23,663 nucleotides of DNA from Holosporales bacterium (GCA_031262205.1 JAISID010000035.1:1-23663); one strand, 5' to 3'. Counted from the stretch's first letter, positions 7,376-15,210 are shown. Program-made: numbers and translations. Notes: generated from the sequence alone by a model not told the origin.

Positions 7376-7384
7376 TGATATAAT
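7376..7384 (+). promoter_or_regulatory. Extended -10 promoter of rlmN (TGATATAAT)
   Basis: A TGn extension and perfect TATAAT (7379-7384) lie 42 nt before the GTG start of rlmN. A weak -35 TTGCCT is 16 nt upstream. The same nine bases precede the DUF3576-like gene and dapE. Confidence 0.6.
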
Positions 7385-7426
7385 TGAAGTATTCCCGTTC
7401 TTACTCTCAAAACAGGATTAATAAGC

Positions 7427-8479
7427 GTGAAAAACGGAATCTTAAATTATTCTAAAGAAGAGCTAAGCGAAACCTTAAAATCGATCGGCGGCAAAAAATT
7501 CAGAGCGGAACAAATTTTAGTCTGGCTCTATAGATTTGGAACGACCTCGTTCTTCGACATGACCAATATTGGAAAATCCCTTCAAAAACAACTTGACGAA
7601 ATGTTTTACATTTATCGTCCGTCGATTTCAAAAGTATTGGAATCAAAAGACGGGACGATAAAATTTTCGTTAGAATTGCAAGACGGAAATACAATTGAAT
7701 CCGTTTTCATACCTGAAGAAAAAAGAAACACTATTTGCGTGTCGTCTCAGGTTGGTTGTTCTGTCGGATGTAGATTTTGTAATACGGGCTATCACGGCTT
7801 TATAAGGAATCTATCGACGGAAGAAATTATTTCGCAATTTCTTATCGTAAAAGATTATTTAAAGTTGTGGAACGGCGAAGACAGGTTGTCGAACGTTGTC
7901 TTTATGGGAATGGGAGAGCCTTTGCTTAACTATGAGAACGTTTTGAAAACGATAAATAATCTCATGATTGACGACGTCGAGGGATTGTCTCGCAGAAAGA
8001 TAACGGTGTCGACGTCGGGGATTTCTCCAATTCTTATGAAAATCGCCAAGGATTTGCCATGTCGGCTCGCCGTATCTCTCCATGCTCCAAACGACTCGAT
8101 TCGTAGCGGAATTATGCCGATTAACGATATTTACAATATAGAATCGCTCCTTACGGCGTGCAAGGAATATACTAAATGTCACGAGTATCTAAGAATCACT
8201 TTTGAATATCTGTTGCTTAACGGCGTCAACGATTCGAAGGAATGCGCTCGAGAGCTTCTCGAGCTATTGAAAGACCTGAACGCTAAGGTTAATTTGTTGC
8301 AATTAAACTCGTGGGGTAACTGCGGATTTAAACCTTCTTCTAAAAAGCAAGTCTCGCAATTCGCCAATATCCTAAACAACGGCGGCCTTGAAGCGTTTAT
8401 TAGAACTAGAAGAGGAGAGGACATAATGGCGGCTTGCGGCCAACTTAGTTCTAACAACCGCGATAAAAATATGATATAA
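7427..8479 (+). CDS. rlmN: Dual-specificity 23S rRNA A2503 / tRNA A37 C2-methyltransferase RlmN
   Basis: A 350-residue radical-SAM enzyme that methylates C2 of adenosine 2503 in 23S rRNA and A37 in some tRNAs. The 4Fe-4S motif is Cys111-x3-Cys115-x2-Cys118 in GCSVGCRFCNTG. The family's MGMGEPLLNY follows, and the C-terminal IMAACGQL carries the second catalytic cysteine (Cys337). The N-terminal helical RNA-binding segment contains KKFRAEQILVWLY. The start is GTG at 7427 with AGGA about 10 nt upstream. It is somewhat shorter than E. coli RlmN (384). Its stop overlaps the TATAAT box of the next gene. Confidence 0.96.
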   Translation: MKNGILNYSKEELSETLKSIGGKKFRAEQILVWLYRFGTTSFFDMTNIGKSLQKQLDEMFYIYRPSISKVLESKDGTIKFSLELQDGNTIESVFIPEEKRNTICVSSQVGCSVGCRFCNTGYHGFIRNLSTEEIISQFLIVKDYLKLWNGEDRLSNVVFMGMGEPLLNYENVLKTINNLMIDDVEGLSRRKITVSTSGISPILMKIAKDLPCRLAVSLHAPNDSIRSGIMPINDIYNIESLLTACKEYTKCHEYLRITFEYLLLNGVNDSKECARELLELLKDLNAKVNLLQLNSWGNCGFKPSSKKQVSQFANILNNGGLEAFIRTRRGEDIMAACGQLSSNNRDKNMI

Positions 8480-8480
8480 T
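8472..8480 (+). promoter_or_regulatory. Extended -10 promoter of the DUF3576-like gene (TGATATAAT)
   Basis: A TGn extension with TATAAT at 8475-8480 overlaps the rlmN stop codon. It is 37 nt before the ATG at 8517. No -35 is apparent, as expected for an extended -10 promoter. Confidence 0.5.
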
Positions 8481-8516
8481 ACTCAAAGTTTTTCAAATAT
8501 CAAATATTAAAACAAT

Positions 8517-9020
8517 ATGAAGATTTTAAAAGCGCTTGCATTGTTACCTGTTGTTTTTATTACATATGCAACCGCCGACGATTTTAAGGCGGAGGCTCCT
8601 AAAGATTACAAAGATAAGGCAAAATACGGATTTGGTTCTTTGATAAAGGGTAAAAACGCCGCGTTGAGGAAGTATTTCGATAAAAAATCGGACGCGTCGA
8701 GTGAAGAGAAAAATGAAATAAAGGCGGAAAAAACAACAAAGGAAGTTTCTAAAAAAGAAAAACTATGGCATGCTTCGCTTGAAACGTTAAGAGACTTTCC
8801 TCTAGAGCTTATGGACAAGAAGCGCTGGAAAATTGAAACGGAGAAAGTAAAGGTGAATCAATTCGACAATACGGGCGAATGCTCGTATAAGATTGTTATT
8901 ACGATTACAAGCGACACAGACGTCGACGTTAAAGCGACTTCTAACGAAGATTCAAAAATCCGTTTGAAAAAGCACGAAGAAACTATAAAGAACAAGATTC
9001 TCGCCAAAGCGAAAGAATGA
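8517..9020 (+). CDS. Secreted small protein, DUF3576-like
   Basis: A 167-residue protein with an N-terminal signal peptide (MKILKALALLPVVFITYATA, likely cut before DD). A lysine-rich linker follows (about 55-80), then KLWHASLETLRDFPLE at about 81-96. That last segment resembles the LWRASLDTLSFMPL core of alphaproteobacterial DUF3576 proteins. The preceding FGSLIKGKNAAL also fits the family's leader to that core. The remaining C-terminal domain predicts a beta-rich then helical region with many Lys and Glu. No lipobox is seen, unlike many relatives, so it is probably periplasmic. Function of the family is unknown to me. It has its own extended -10 promoter, no clear Shine-Dalgarno, and is downstream of rlmN. 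Confidence 0.6.
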   Translation: MKILKALALLPVVFITYATADDFKAEAPKDYKDKAKYGFGSLIKGKNAALRKYFDKKSDASSEEKNEIKAEKTTKEVSKKEKLWHASLETLRDFPLELMDKKRWKIETEKVKVNQFDNTGECSYKIVITITSDTDVDVKATSNEDSKIRLKKHEETIKNKILAKAKE

Positions 9021-9307
9021 GTGGGAAGGCTTTTTTCAGAGAACAATTGTAAAAGAGCGTCAAATCCTAGCTCTAATTGAAATATAGATTTTCTAGAGAA
9101 AATCGTCTCGGAAATTACTCTTTAATATTTTTTTGCAGTCTTAGCGGAAATAGATAAAGCGGGTTAAATTAGGAATCCTCATGAAGTTTCTCGGGAATCA
9201 TACTTTAACGTTCTAAGACTCCATTTGCTATCAATCAATTCTGATCAGTGATAGTTTTGCGCTCGTTTCAGCGAGGGTTTTCACATGCAACTATTATTCA
9301 TAGGATA

Positions 9308-10366
9308 TCAGGGGACGATTCCCAATTTCTTCTTCAAAAATTTCCAGCCTGGTATTTCAACAAGATGATATGTTAGCATTCCAGCTATTACTGAGAAAAC
9401 AATAGGTATGCAAATATTTAAGACGCGATGATTATTAACCATGAGATCTTGATGTTTATTCAAAATTAAAAGTCTATATAAATGAATCACGGGCATGTGC
9501 ATTAAAAAAATCGAGTAAGAATACTTTCCTAAAAACGCTGAAAAATTATTATCAAGCAATTTTGAAAAGTAGCCTTTTCTAACCAAAAACATCCAAAATA
9601 AAAATGCGAATACCACTATAAAAATTATGTTGTTATTAAAATGCAACTTGTGAAAACAAAGGTTAAACACAAGCCAACCAAACAGATACATTTCCGCTAT
9701 AGTTGTGACTATCCTTTTCGCAATGCTCATATTTTTATTGCTTACTTTGTTTTGATAGTATTTATACCCGTTTGCTATAAAGTATCCTATGCCGATTCCT
9801 CCAAGTCCCCTCAGCATGCCGGTATTAAAAATGTAAGCATAGTTCCTTATATCGTTGACCAGTCTTCCATTAGTAACGTGAATAGCAAATGAGTAACTAA
9901 AAATAACAGTCAGCGCGACGACTAAGTTTACCGTCTGCGGCCTATAATATTTGATCATGTAAAAATATAAAAGCATCGCCCAAAATAAAACGGATACAAA
10001 CCAACAATTCCCGCCGTTTTGCATGGTAAAGCCAATGTTGTCGCAAAATATTGCCGAGAAAATTTTAGTATATACCGCATCGCCTCTTGGATATACGGCA
10101 AGAGAAAAAATTAAAACCGGCTGCAATCTCGCTATTTTCTTCTTTACAAAATCTAAAACAGATTCCGTTTCATTAAATTTTAGCGTAAGGAAGAAGCCTG
10201 ATATTATAAAAAAGAAATCTACGCATAAACGACCGTCCTGAGTGCAAATCGCATAACTTGGATAAATCAGTTTATAAGAAGTGGCGAACATATGAAATGC
10301 GACGACCAAAATCGTAAATACGAACCTCAGAAATTCTATGTTCTTGATTTTCTCTCGGTTTGACAT
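9308..10366 (-). CDS. Acyltransferase-3 family membrane protein (OafA/WecH-like)
   Basis: A 352-residue polytopic protein with about ten TM segments. The N-terminus IEFLRFVFTILVVAFHMF carries the conserved His of the family in its first TM helix, and DFFFIISGFFLTLKF matches the usual FFxISGF signature. Members transfer acyl groups (often acetyl) from the cytoplasmic side onto periplasmic sugars of LPS O-antigen, exopolysaccharide or peptidoglycan. The acceptor here is unknown. It stands alone, is rich in Tyr, Asn and Phe, looks more AT-biased than its neighbours, and is next to a repeat cluster. Those points fit an acquired surface-modification gene, though that is inference. The ATG at 10366 has only a weak AAAGCGG upstream. 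Confidence 0.85.
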   Translation of the reverse strand: MSNREKIKNIEFLRFVFTILVVAFHMFATSYKLIYPSYAICTQDGRLCVDFFFIISGFFLTLKFNETESVLDFVKKKIARLQPVLIFSLAVYPRGDAVYTKIFSAIFCDNIGFTMQNGGNCWFVSVLFWAMLLYFYMIKYYRPQTVNLVVALTVIFSYSFAIHVTNGRLVNDIRNYAYIFNTGMLRGLGGIGIGYFIANGYKYYQNKVSNKNMSIAKRIVTTIAEMYLFGWLVFNLCFHKLHFNNNIIFIVVFAFLFWMFLVRKGYFSKLLDNNFSAFLGKYSYSIFLMHMPVIHLYRLLILNKHQDLMVNNHRVLNICIPIVFSVIAGMLTYHLVEIPGWKFLKKKLGIVP

Positions 10367-10610
10367 TACCGCTTTCTATTTATTAGATTTCGGGATCGCA
10401 CCTATATTTTAGCATTTAAAAAGCAATTCGCCTATAAAAGCGTACTTACAAGATCATCGCCTCCTGCCAAAGAATAACGCCTATCATTTAGACTGCTGTT
10501 GCTTTCTGTTCAGCAACGATCCCATTAGCCCGCACTCGCTTCCCCTCAAAATCCAGGATATCGGCGTTAACGACGAGCAACCAGACTATAAGACAAAAGT
10601 TCCCCCCAAT

Positions 10611-10754
10611 AATATTTATCTTTAGGAACGAGGATATCTCGACCGATTTATAAAGCGACTTGTCAAGGGCAATAGAGCGAACGAAGAGAGCGTCCCTTGA
10701 CAAGCTGCACTTTTAATAAATCGGTATAATCGAGTGAGCCAAAAGATAAATATT
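10611..10754 (-). repeat. Palindromic dispersed repeat, family 1, copy 2 (MITE-like)
   Basis: This is the reverse-complement copy of the element at 4401-4545 and matches it over nearly its full length, including the CTTGTCAAGGG/CCCTTGACAAG stem. Loop bases differ between copies (CGAACGAAGAGAGCG here against the complement of CGCTTCGCTTTGCTCG), as expected of a structure-conserved element. Similarity extends to about 10587 and 10772, where this copy has an extra AT-rich duplication of its end. It abuts the cloverleaf at 10778. Confidence 0.85.
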
Positions 10755-10777
10755 ATAAAAGAGAAATATTATATTAG

Positions 10778-10860
10778 AGAGGGCGGCGGCTTGTTCGGCG
10801 AAGCCGAACCCGAGCTTCATAGCTCGCTCGCAGTTAATACTGCGAAAGCCGCCGCCCTCT
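10778..10860. repeat. Perfect four-helix cloverleaf element
   Basis: An 83-bp sequence that folds without a mismatch. The outer stem of 15 bp (10778-10792 with 10846-10860, AGAGGGCGGCGGCTT) encloses three hairpins. They are GTTCGGC-GAA-GCCGAAC (10793-10809), CGAGCT-TCAT-AGCTCG (10811-10826) and CGCAGT-TAAT-ACTGCG (10829-10844). Single junction bases are 10810, 10827-10828 and 10845, so 68 of 83 nt are paired. It is GC-rich in an AT-rich setting and has no coding capacity. It is not a tRNA: it has no anticodon, T or D consensus and no CCA. It could be a structured RNA, a cruciform site or a mobile-element end. Confidence 0.9.
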
Positions 10861-10875
10861 TAAAAATGAAATTTT

Positions 10876-11106
10876 AAAACGTTAAGATTCTCCAAATAAA
10901 TTCCTTGCTTCTTGGAAAATAATTCGGGAGTACAGGTATTTGAATATACAAGCGGAATAGCCTACGACGCTTTGCAAGACTTACATACAAAACACAACAA
11001 ACCCAAGTCTATTTTAAAACGGAATCGGCTAGTTTTAAATATGTTCTCAGAGCATTACAAGAATAATCCTTCTCAATATTTAGGGCGTTTAACATCCTGC
11101 TATTTC
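10876..11106 (+). repeat. Dispersed repeat, family 2, copy A (231 bp)
   Basis: It matches 14280-14504 in inverted orientation along its whole length. The main differences are a 9-bp indel and scattered substitutions. The indel keeps the same frame aligned in both copies, which suggests a decayed coding origin. Together the two copies flank the dapE-MATE block as inverted repeats. Confidence 0.9.
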
Positions 11107-11112
11107 GTTTGA
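10912..11112 (+). pseudogene. Repeat-borne open frame, probable gene fragment
   Basis: A 66-codon frame (TTG start) within family 2 copy A, containing NSGVQVFEYTSGIAYDAL and SEHYKNNPSQYLGRLTSCYF. The inverted copy B keeps the same frame, with a 9-bp in-frame deletion but one internal stop. I do not recognise the protein. No ribosome-binding site is present, so it reads as a remnant of a mobile or accessory gene rather than an active one. Confidence 0.35.
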
Positions 11113-11331
11113 CTGGCGGCGTTTTAGGAGGCGTATTTCTTGCTTCCTTTATAGAAGATTGGAGGAAGAGCGGTATTGTCTCGCTAAATAAAAATGTCCT
11201 GCATGAAACATTTTCATAATTTTGAGTTAACTCGCATCGGCTTTCGAAGAACCGCAAAGCTGAAGCGTATAACGTAGACGCGTCTAAGGATGATAGACAA
11301 AGATATCGTAACCAATTTAGAGGTTCTCAAA

Positions 11332-11349
11332 AACCGTTAATGGACGGTT
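11332..11349 (-). terminator. Possible terminator downstream of dapE
   Basis: On the minus strand AACCGT-6 nt-ACGGTT is followed directly by a short T run (TTTTG), about 50 nt after the dapE stop. The stem is only 6 bp, so it is weak. Confidence 0.4.
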
Positions 11350-11397
11350 CCTATAATTTTGTCTCGGCGTTAAAATTTGACAAAGACGCTTTGTTAA

Positions 11398-12516
11398 TTA
11401 ATCGTATGAATCTGCGAATTTTCTTAGGATATTTAAGTAGATTGTACGAAGCTTCATAAGATCGTCTTTTGAAATAAATTCGTTTATTACATGCGCGCCA
11501 GAGGTTGGCGAACCTATTTCGACAACGTCCGTTATATCCTTTATAAACAATGCGTCCGAGTTCCCTCCGATCGTTCCAATTCCTGGTTTGACTCCTGTTG
11601 AATCTTCTATAACCTTTGATAAAAATTCATTAAACTTATTGCTAGAACCGACGAACGGCGCTCCAAATCTTTCAAATGAAACGGCGATATTGCTCGGCGT
11701 TTTTTCTTTAATATAATTTTCAAGAGTTTCAAAATTCCAAAGATCGTTAAACCTTATGTTTAGCTTAGCCGCAGCGAGTCGCGGGATTATATTTCTAACG
11801 TCGTTGCCGACGTCTACGGATGTCAACTCTATGTCGGAAGGAGCAAAGTTATCGTTTCCCTTATCTAACTCAAGGTTGATGAAATCGTTCAGAAATTTCA
11901 TAAAGGAATGCAAATGATTTCCCTGAATTTTGCTTTGCGTAACGTGGCATTGATATCCGTTTGAAACGAAGTCTACGTTTAAACTGCCGCGACAGCCAAT
12001 CTTTATATATTCGCCTGATTTTTCAGAAGAGCAACTTTCACACAAGACGCATCCATTAATCTTTTCGTTCGAGTCTTTTAAAAATTCCACGACTTTCTTA
12101 GTTCCGTTTGTTCCCATTATTTCCTCGTCGCTTGTTAATATAACGCTTATTGAAAAATTTGGCGGTTCGGATTTAACAAAGTCGCGGAGCGCGGCCAAAC
12201 ACGAAGACAGAGGACCTTTCATGTCGTTTGTTCCTCTTCCGTATAGTTTCCCGTTTTGTTCGGTTAAGACGAAGGGATCGGTATCCCAATTATCAAGAGG
12301 AGGAACGACGTCGATATGTCCTGCGAAACAGAAGTTTTTATCGAAATTCCCGTATTTTGCATATAGGTTGCTTACGTCTCCAAAGTTTAGTTTTTTGCAA
12401 GAAAATCCTAACGATTTGAGAAATTCGGAGCAATAATTAATCGCCTCTTCCCCGCGCGGAGTAATCGTTTTTAAGCCGACAAGGTCTGATAGTAATTTTA
12501 TGTGCAGAGGGTCCAC
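11398..12516 (-). CDS. dapE: Succinyl-diaminopimelate desuccinylase
   Basis: A 372-residue M20 family zinc hydrolase that releases succinate from N-succinyl-L,L-DAP in the lysine and peptidoglycan pathway. Metal and catalytic residues are in place: His67 and Asp69 in GHIDVVPP, Asp98 in GRGTNDMKG, Glu131/Glu132 in TSDEE, Glu160 in CESCSS and His342 near the end in GAHVINE. TSDEE-x(4)-NGTKKVVEFL and the following GCRGSLN are characteristic of DapE rather than ArgE. Length is typical (375). The start is GTG at 12516. Its GAGG ribosome-binding site is 10 nt upstream and lies in a small hairpin, ATTTCC-TTTGA-GGAAAT. An extended -10 box lies in the 53-bp gap after the MATE gene. Confidence 0.94.
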   Translation of the reverse strand: MDPLHIKLLSDLVGLKTITPRGEEAINYCSEFLKSLGFSCKKLNFGDVSNLYAKYGNFDKNFCFAGHIDVVPPLDNWDTDPFVLTEQNGKLYGRGTNDMKGPLSSCLAALRDFVKSEPPNFSISVILTSDEEIMGTNGTKKVVEFLKDSNEKINGCVLCESCSSEKSGEYIKIGCRGSLNVDFVSNGYQCHVTQSKIQGNHLHSFMKFLNDFINLELDKGNDNFAPSDIELTSVDVGNDVRNIIPRLAAAKLNIRFNDLWNFETLENYIKEKTPSNIAVSFERFGAPFVGSSNKFNEFLSKVIEDSTGVKPGIGTIGGNSDALFIKDITDVVEIGSPTSGAHVINEFISKDDLMKLRTIYLNILRKFADSYD

Positions 12517-12524
12517 GATTGTAT

Positions 12525-12541
12525 TTCCTCAAAGGAAATCA
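12525..12541 (-). promoter_or_regulatory. Hairpin covering the dapE ribosome-binding site
   Basis: ATTTCC-TTTGA-GGAAAT on the minus strand forms a 6-bp stem that includes part of the GAGG Shine-Dalgarno of dapE. It could limit initiation at low temperature or compete with ribosomes. It may also be chance, since the stem is short. Confidence 0.3.
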
Positions 12542-12549
12542 TATGCGAA

Positions 12550-12558
12550 ATTATATCA
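12550..12558 (-). promoter_or_regulatory. Extended -10 promoter of dapE (TGATATAAT)
   Basis: On the minus strand TGATATAAT lies 33 nt before the dapE GTG, in the gap between the MATE and dapE genes. It is identical to the boxes of rlmN and the DUF3576-like gene. No -35 is evident. Confidence 0.55.
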
Positions 12559-12569
12559 CAGGTTAAAAT

Positions 12570-13922
12570 TCAGACTAAATTTTTATACCATTTTAGAGAC
12601 TTATATCTCATATAAAAAAGAATAAGGCTTATCGTAAAGGATAGTATCATAAAAAAGTATATAGTAATTACCGAAGTAAGCTTTCCTGTATAAAACAGCA
12701 ATGCCGTCGGCATTACTACGAGTCCCCAAAGACATATTTGAGAAACGAGGGTTGGATATTTTGTATCTCCGCCCGCTAATAAAACTCCCCAGGTTATATA
12801 CTCTGCGGACTCCAACAAAAGAGCGGCAAGACTTAGCCTCAATGCTGCAACTGATTGATCTCGAATTTCAGAAAGGTCGTTTCCTATATTAAAAATTTTC
12901 AGAACAATGTCGGGAACAAATACCAAAGGAATAGCTAATAATAGACAAAATACGACGAGGAAAAATAGGAATCTTTTGTATACTAATCTAATGGATTCAA
13001 GGTCTCGTTTCCCAATCATGTTTGAAGTTATCGCCGCTATTGCTTTGTTTAATCCTTCGGCAAAGAACGATATTAGCATGTAAACGGCAGAGGCAAATCC
13101 CCAAATAATGCCTAATTCTTTAGATGCTTGTCCAATTATCGATATCACTAAGGCCCATGATAAAATTGTGAAAAAGTTAGATATAGATAATGGTATTCCA
13201 ACCTTAAAACAAGAGGCGAACATACTTTTATTAAACGAGAAATTTTCCAGAGTTTTAAAAGATAATCTGTTTTTCTTATTTAGGAATACGCATGCTAAAA
13301 CCAAAACTTGAAGACCGTTAGATACAACAGTTCCCATAGCGGCGCCTTTCGTCCCGTAATGTAAGGTAAATATAAAAACATAATCCATTAACGCATTAAT
13401 AATATTGCCTGCTATAACGGTAGCCGTAACTATACCAGCTTTTCCTTGCCCTATGAAAAACGCGGAGAGACTGGCGACTAACACTGGCAGAAATCCAAAA
13501 TAAAAAAGAATCTTTTGATAATCAAGTCCGTCTTCAAGAGCATAATCCGGCAGAATGTTTATATATTCTGAAAAGTAGGCGATGGGGAGAAAAAAACCGA
13601 TGGACATTATGGACATATAGATCATTTGCCATACGGGAATCGCTAATTTATCATATTGTCTGGAACCGTTAAATTGTCCGACAAAAACTTCCGAAGTATT
13701 GGCGACTCCCATAAGCATCCAGGCAAAAACAGAGACAAAATTGCCGGAAACAATAACGGCATACATAGCCTGCTCCGAATATGCGGCAAGTATGACTCTA
13801 TCTACGAAAAACATTAAGTTTATCGATAATGCGGTCAAAAGTATAGGAATTGATATTTTAAAGATACTTCTAAACGAACTATCTATCATTACGATCTGAT
13901 CTTTGGAGTAAACCTCTGTCAT
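12570..13922 (-). CDS. MATE family efflux transporter
   Basis: A 450-residue inner-membrane antiporter with about 12 TM helices in two similar halves. The N-half contains ISIPILLTALSINLMFFVDRVILA, the membrane entry typical of MATE proteins, followed by VGQFNGSRQYDKLAIPVWQ, matching the family's G(A)xxx(D/K) loop. Such proteins expel cationic drugs or metabolites using Na+ or H+ gradients; the substrate here is unknown. A TATAAT box (complement of 13931-13936) is only 8 nt upstream of the ATG at 13922, and no Shine-Dalgarno is seen. The mRNA is therefore probably leaderless or nearly so. dapE follows 53 bp downstream with its own promoter. The pair is flanked by inverted copies of repeat family 2. 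Confidence 0.92.
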   Translation of the reverse strand: MTEVYSKDQIVMIDSSFRSIFKISIPILLTALSINLMFFVDRVILAAYSEQAMYAVIVSGNFVSVFAWMLMGVANTSEVFVGQFNGSRQYDKLAIPVWQMIYMSIMSIGFFLPIAYFSEYINILPDYALEDGLDYQKILFYFGFLPVLVASLSAFFIGQGKAGIVTATVIAGNIINALMDYVFIFTLHYGTKGAAMGTVVSNGLQVLVLACVFLNKKNRLSFKTLENFSFNKSMFASCFKVGIPLSISNFFTILSWALVISIIGQASKELGIIWGFASAVYMLISFFAEGLNKAIAAITSNMIGKRDLESIRLVYKRFLFFLVVFCLLLAIPLVFVPDIVLKIFNIGNDLSEIRDQSVAALRLSLAALLLESAEYITWGVLLAGGDTKYPTLVSQICLWGLVVMPTALLFYTGKLTSVITIYFFMILSFTISLILFYMRYKSLKWYKNLV

Positions 13923-14279
13923 AATGAATCATTATACATAAAATCAAATAAATTTAGAGCTTTTCTTACTTTAGATAGTTAGAAATAATTTAACGGCGAT
14001 TTATAAAACAAATGTTTTTTACCCTCGATATAATACTTCTGGGAATCATTCTATGGCATCTTATAGTTCCATTTTGTAACTAACTAGTCCTAACTCGCGT
14101 CTTTTTGTATATGCCGGTTTGCAGAATGTCGGCAATGATTCGGCTGAGTCTTCAAACTATGAAAATATTTCGTGAAAATTTTGAATTTAGGGACAATACA
14201 GTTTTTTCCGACATTCCGCAAAAGATGCGCAACCTTAAAAGGGCGTCGCCGCTGATTGAAATTAGTGTTATCGGCAAAT
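13923..14279. other. Gene-free region upstream of the MATE gene
   Basis: About 357 bp without an intact gene. It contains GATATAAT at 14027-14034 on the plus strand with no gene after it. Long inverted arms lie at 14118-14132 and 14208-14222 (TTTGCAGAATGTCGG against CCGACATTCCGCAAA, one mismatch in 15). Minus-strand frames through 14100-14270 are open but unrecognised, and could be relics of a mobile gene. Confidence 0.4.
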
Positions 14280-14504
14280 GAAATAGCAGGATGTTAAAAG
14301 CGCCAAATATTGAGAAGGATTATTCTTGTAATGCTCTGAGAACTTATTTAAAACTAGCCGATTCCGTTTTAAAATAGGCTTGGGTTTTGTATGTAAATCT
14401 TACAAAGCGTCATAGGCTATTCCGCTTGTATATTCAAATACCTGTACTCCCGAATTACTTTCTTACAAAAAGCAAGGAATTTATTTGGAGAATCTTAACG
14501 TTTT
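14280..14504 (-). repeat. Dispersed repeat, family 2, copy B (225 bp)
   Basis: The reverse-complement partner of 10876-11106. The open frame seen in copy A is kept on the minus strand here apart from one stop. On this strand the copy is continuous with the GC-rich block of family 3 (14519-14750), so families 2 and 3 may be parts of one larger element. Confidence 0.9.
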
Positions 14505-14518
14505 GTTAACCTTTTTAT

Positions 14519-14750
14519 GATATGCTAAAGCTATGCTTGCATAGATTAAGTAGTTAAGGGAAGCAAGCCCCGAGGAGGGCGGGGGTTTGGGATGGTTATT
14601 ATAGTACAAATTTGTTAATTTTTCGTTAATTTTTAAATTTTATTTTTCGCTAAATTCTTTATCAAAGTTTCCCCAATTTTCGCTAGATTTTTTATCAAAT
14701 CTTTTGAACGGTTCTTTCCCCATTCCCACTTACTTTTCCTCTTCATTTTG
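14519..14750 (+). repeat. Dispersed repeat, family 3, copy B
   Basis: The first 82 nt (14519-14600) match the complement of 23582-23663 with a single difference, then similarity continues more weakly to about 14750. The conserved block contains hairpin CTATGC-TT-GCATAG (14531-14544) and hairpin CCCCG-AGGAGGG-CGGGG (14568-14584), whose loop is a perfect Shine-Dalgarno string. On the minus strand the outer part encodes a short Lys/Leu/Asn-rich peptide tail with repeated LIKNLAK units. An internal repeat of 33-bp period starts at 14648 and 14681. Confidence 0.9.
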
Positions 14751-15210
14751 GCTATGGTTCCCCAAAGGATGTTCCCCTAGTTTTTAGTGCCGCTTCCCCC
14801 AGAAATAATCCCCTCCGTTAATACATTAAGTCTTTCAGATTCGCCCTCGGCTCGTCTGGTCTTTCAAGGAAACTTTTGCCTAGTTTCTGAAACTGCTTTT
14901 CCCAAGAAAATCTTCTCTGTTACCTCGTAAGCCTTCTAATTTATTTCACGACGTGCCTTGGGATGATTTCCTTGAAATCCATAGAATGTACCTTGGAGTT
15001 TCTGAGAATCTATAAGTATATTTAAACCATTTATAAAATCTTACTTAGAAGATCATCACTGCTTATTGGAGTGTTATTCCCTTTATCTTAAGCATTTGTT
15101 AACTATTAGAATTCCACGGCGATAATTATGCGGCCGCAGCGTATCAAGGATATGTAGTTGAAAAAATATCTCAAAAGCGGCCATTCAGTTGTTTATAACA
15201 ATATACGCTC
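14751..15210. other. Gene-free region with degenerate repeat remnants
   Basis: About 460 bp with no supported gene. 14751-14960 is C/T-rich on the plus strand, with several loosely similar TTCCCC-containing stretches. The segment 14992-15046 resembles 6960-7012 (GAGTTTC...TATAA.TAT.TTTA then ATTTATAA.ATC.TTACTT) and, less well, 10405-10460. I see no promoter or RNA gene. Confidence 0.35.

Noticed and set aside
9087..9104. Hairpin GATTTTCT-AG-AGAAAATC as a terminator
   Set aside because: The stem is AT-rich with a 2-nt loop and lacks a T tract on either side.
10488..10703. 71-codon minus-strand frame ending in KRVRANGIVAEQKATAV
   Set aside because: Half of it translates the palindromic repeat, there is no credible start region, and no family is recognised. 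A recoded insertion is possible but unsupported.
10778..10860. The cloverleaf as a tRNA gene
   Set aside because: The outer stem is 15 bp, all loops are 3-4 nt, and there is no T-loop, D-loop or anticodon pattern.
14640..14715. CRISPR-like array from the 33-bp period repeat
   Set aside because: Only two degenerate units with no separate spacers, and no cas genes in the window.
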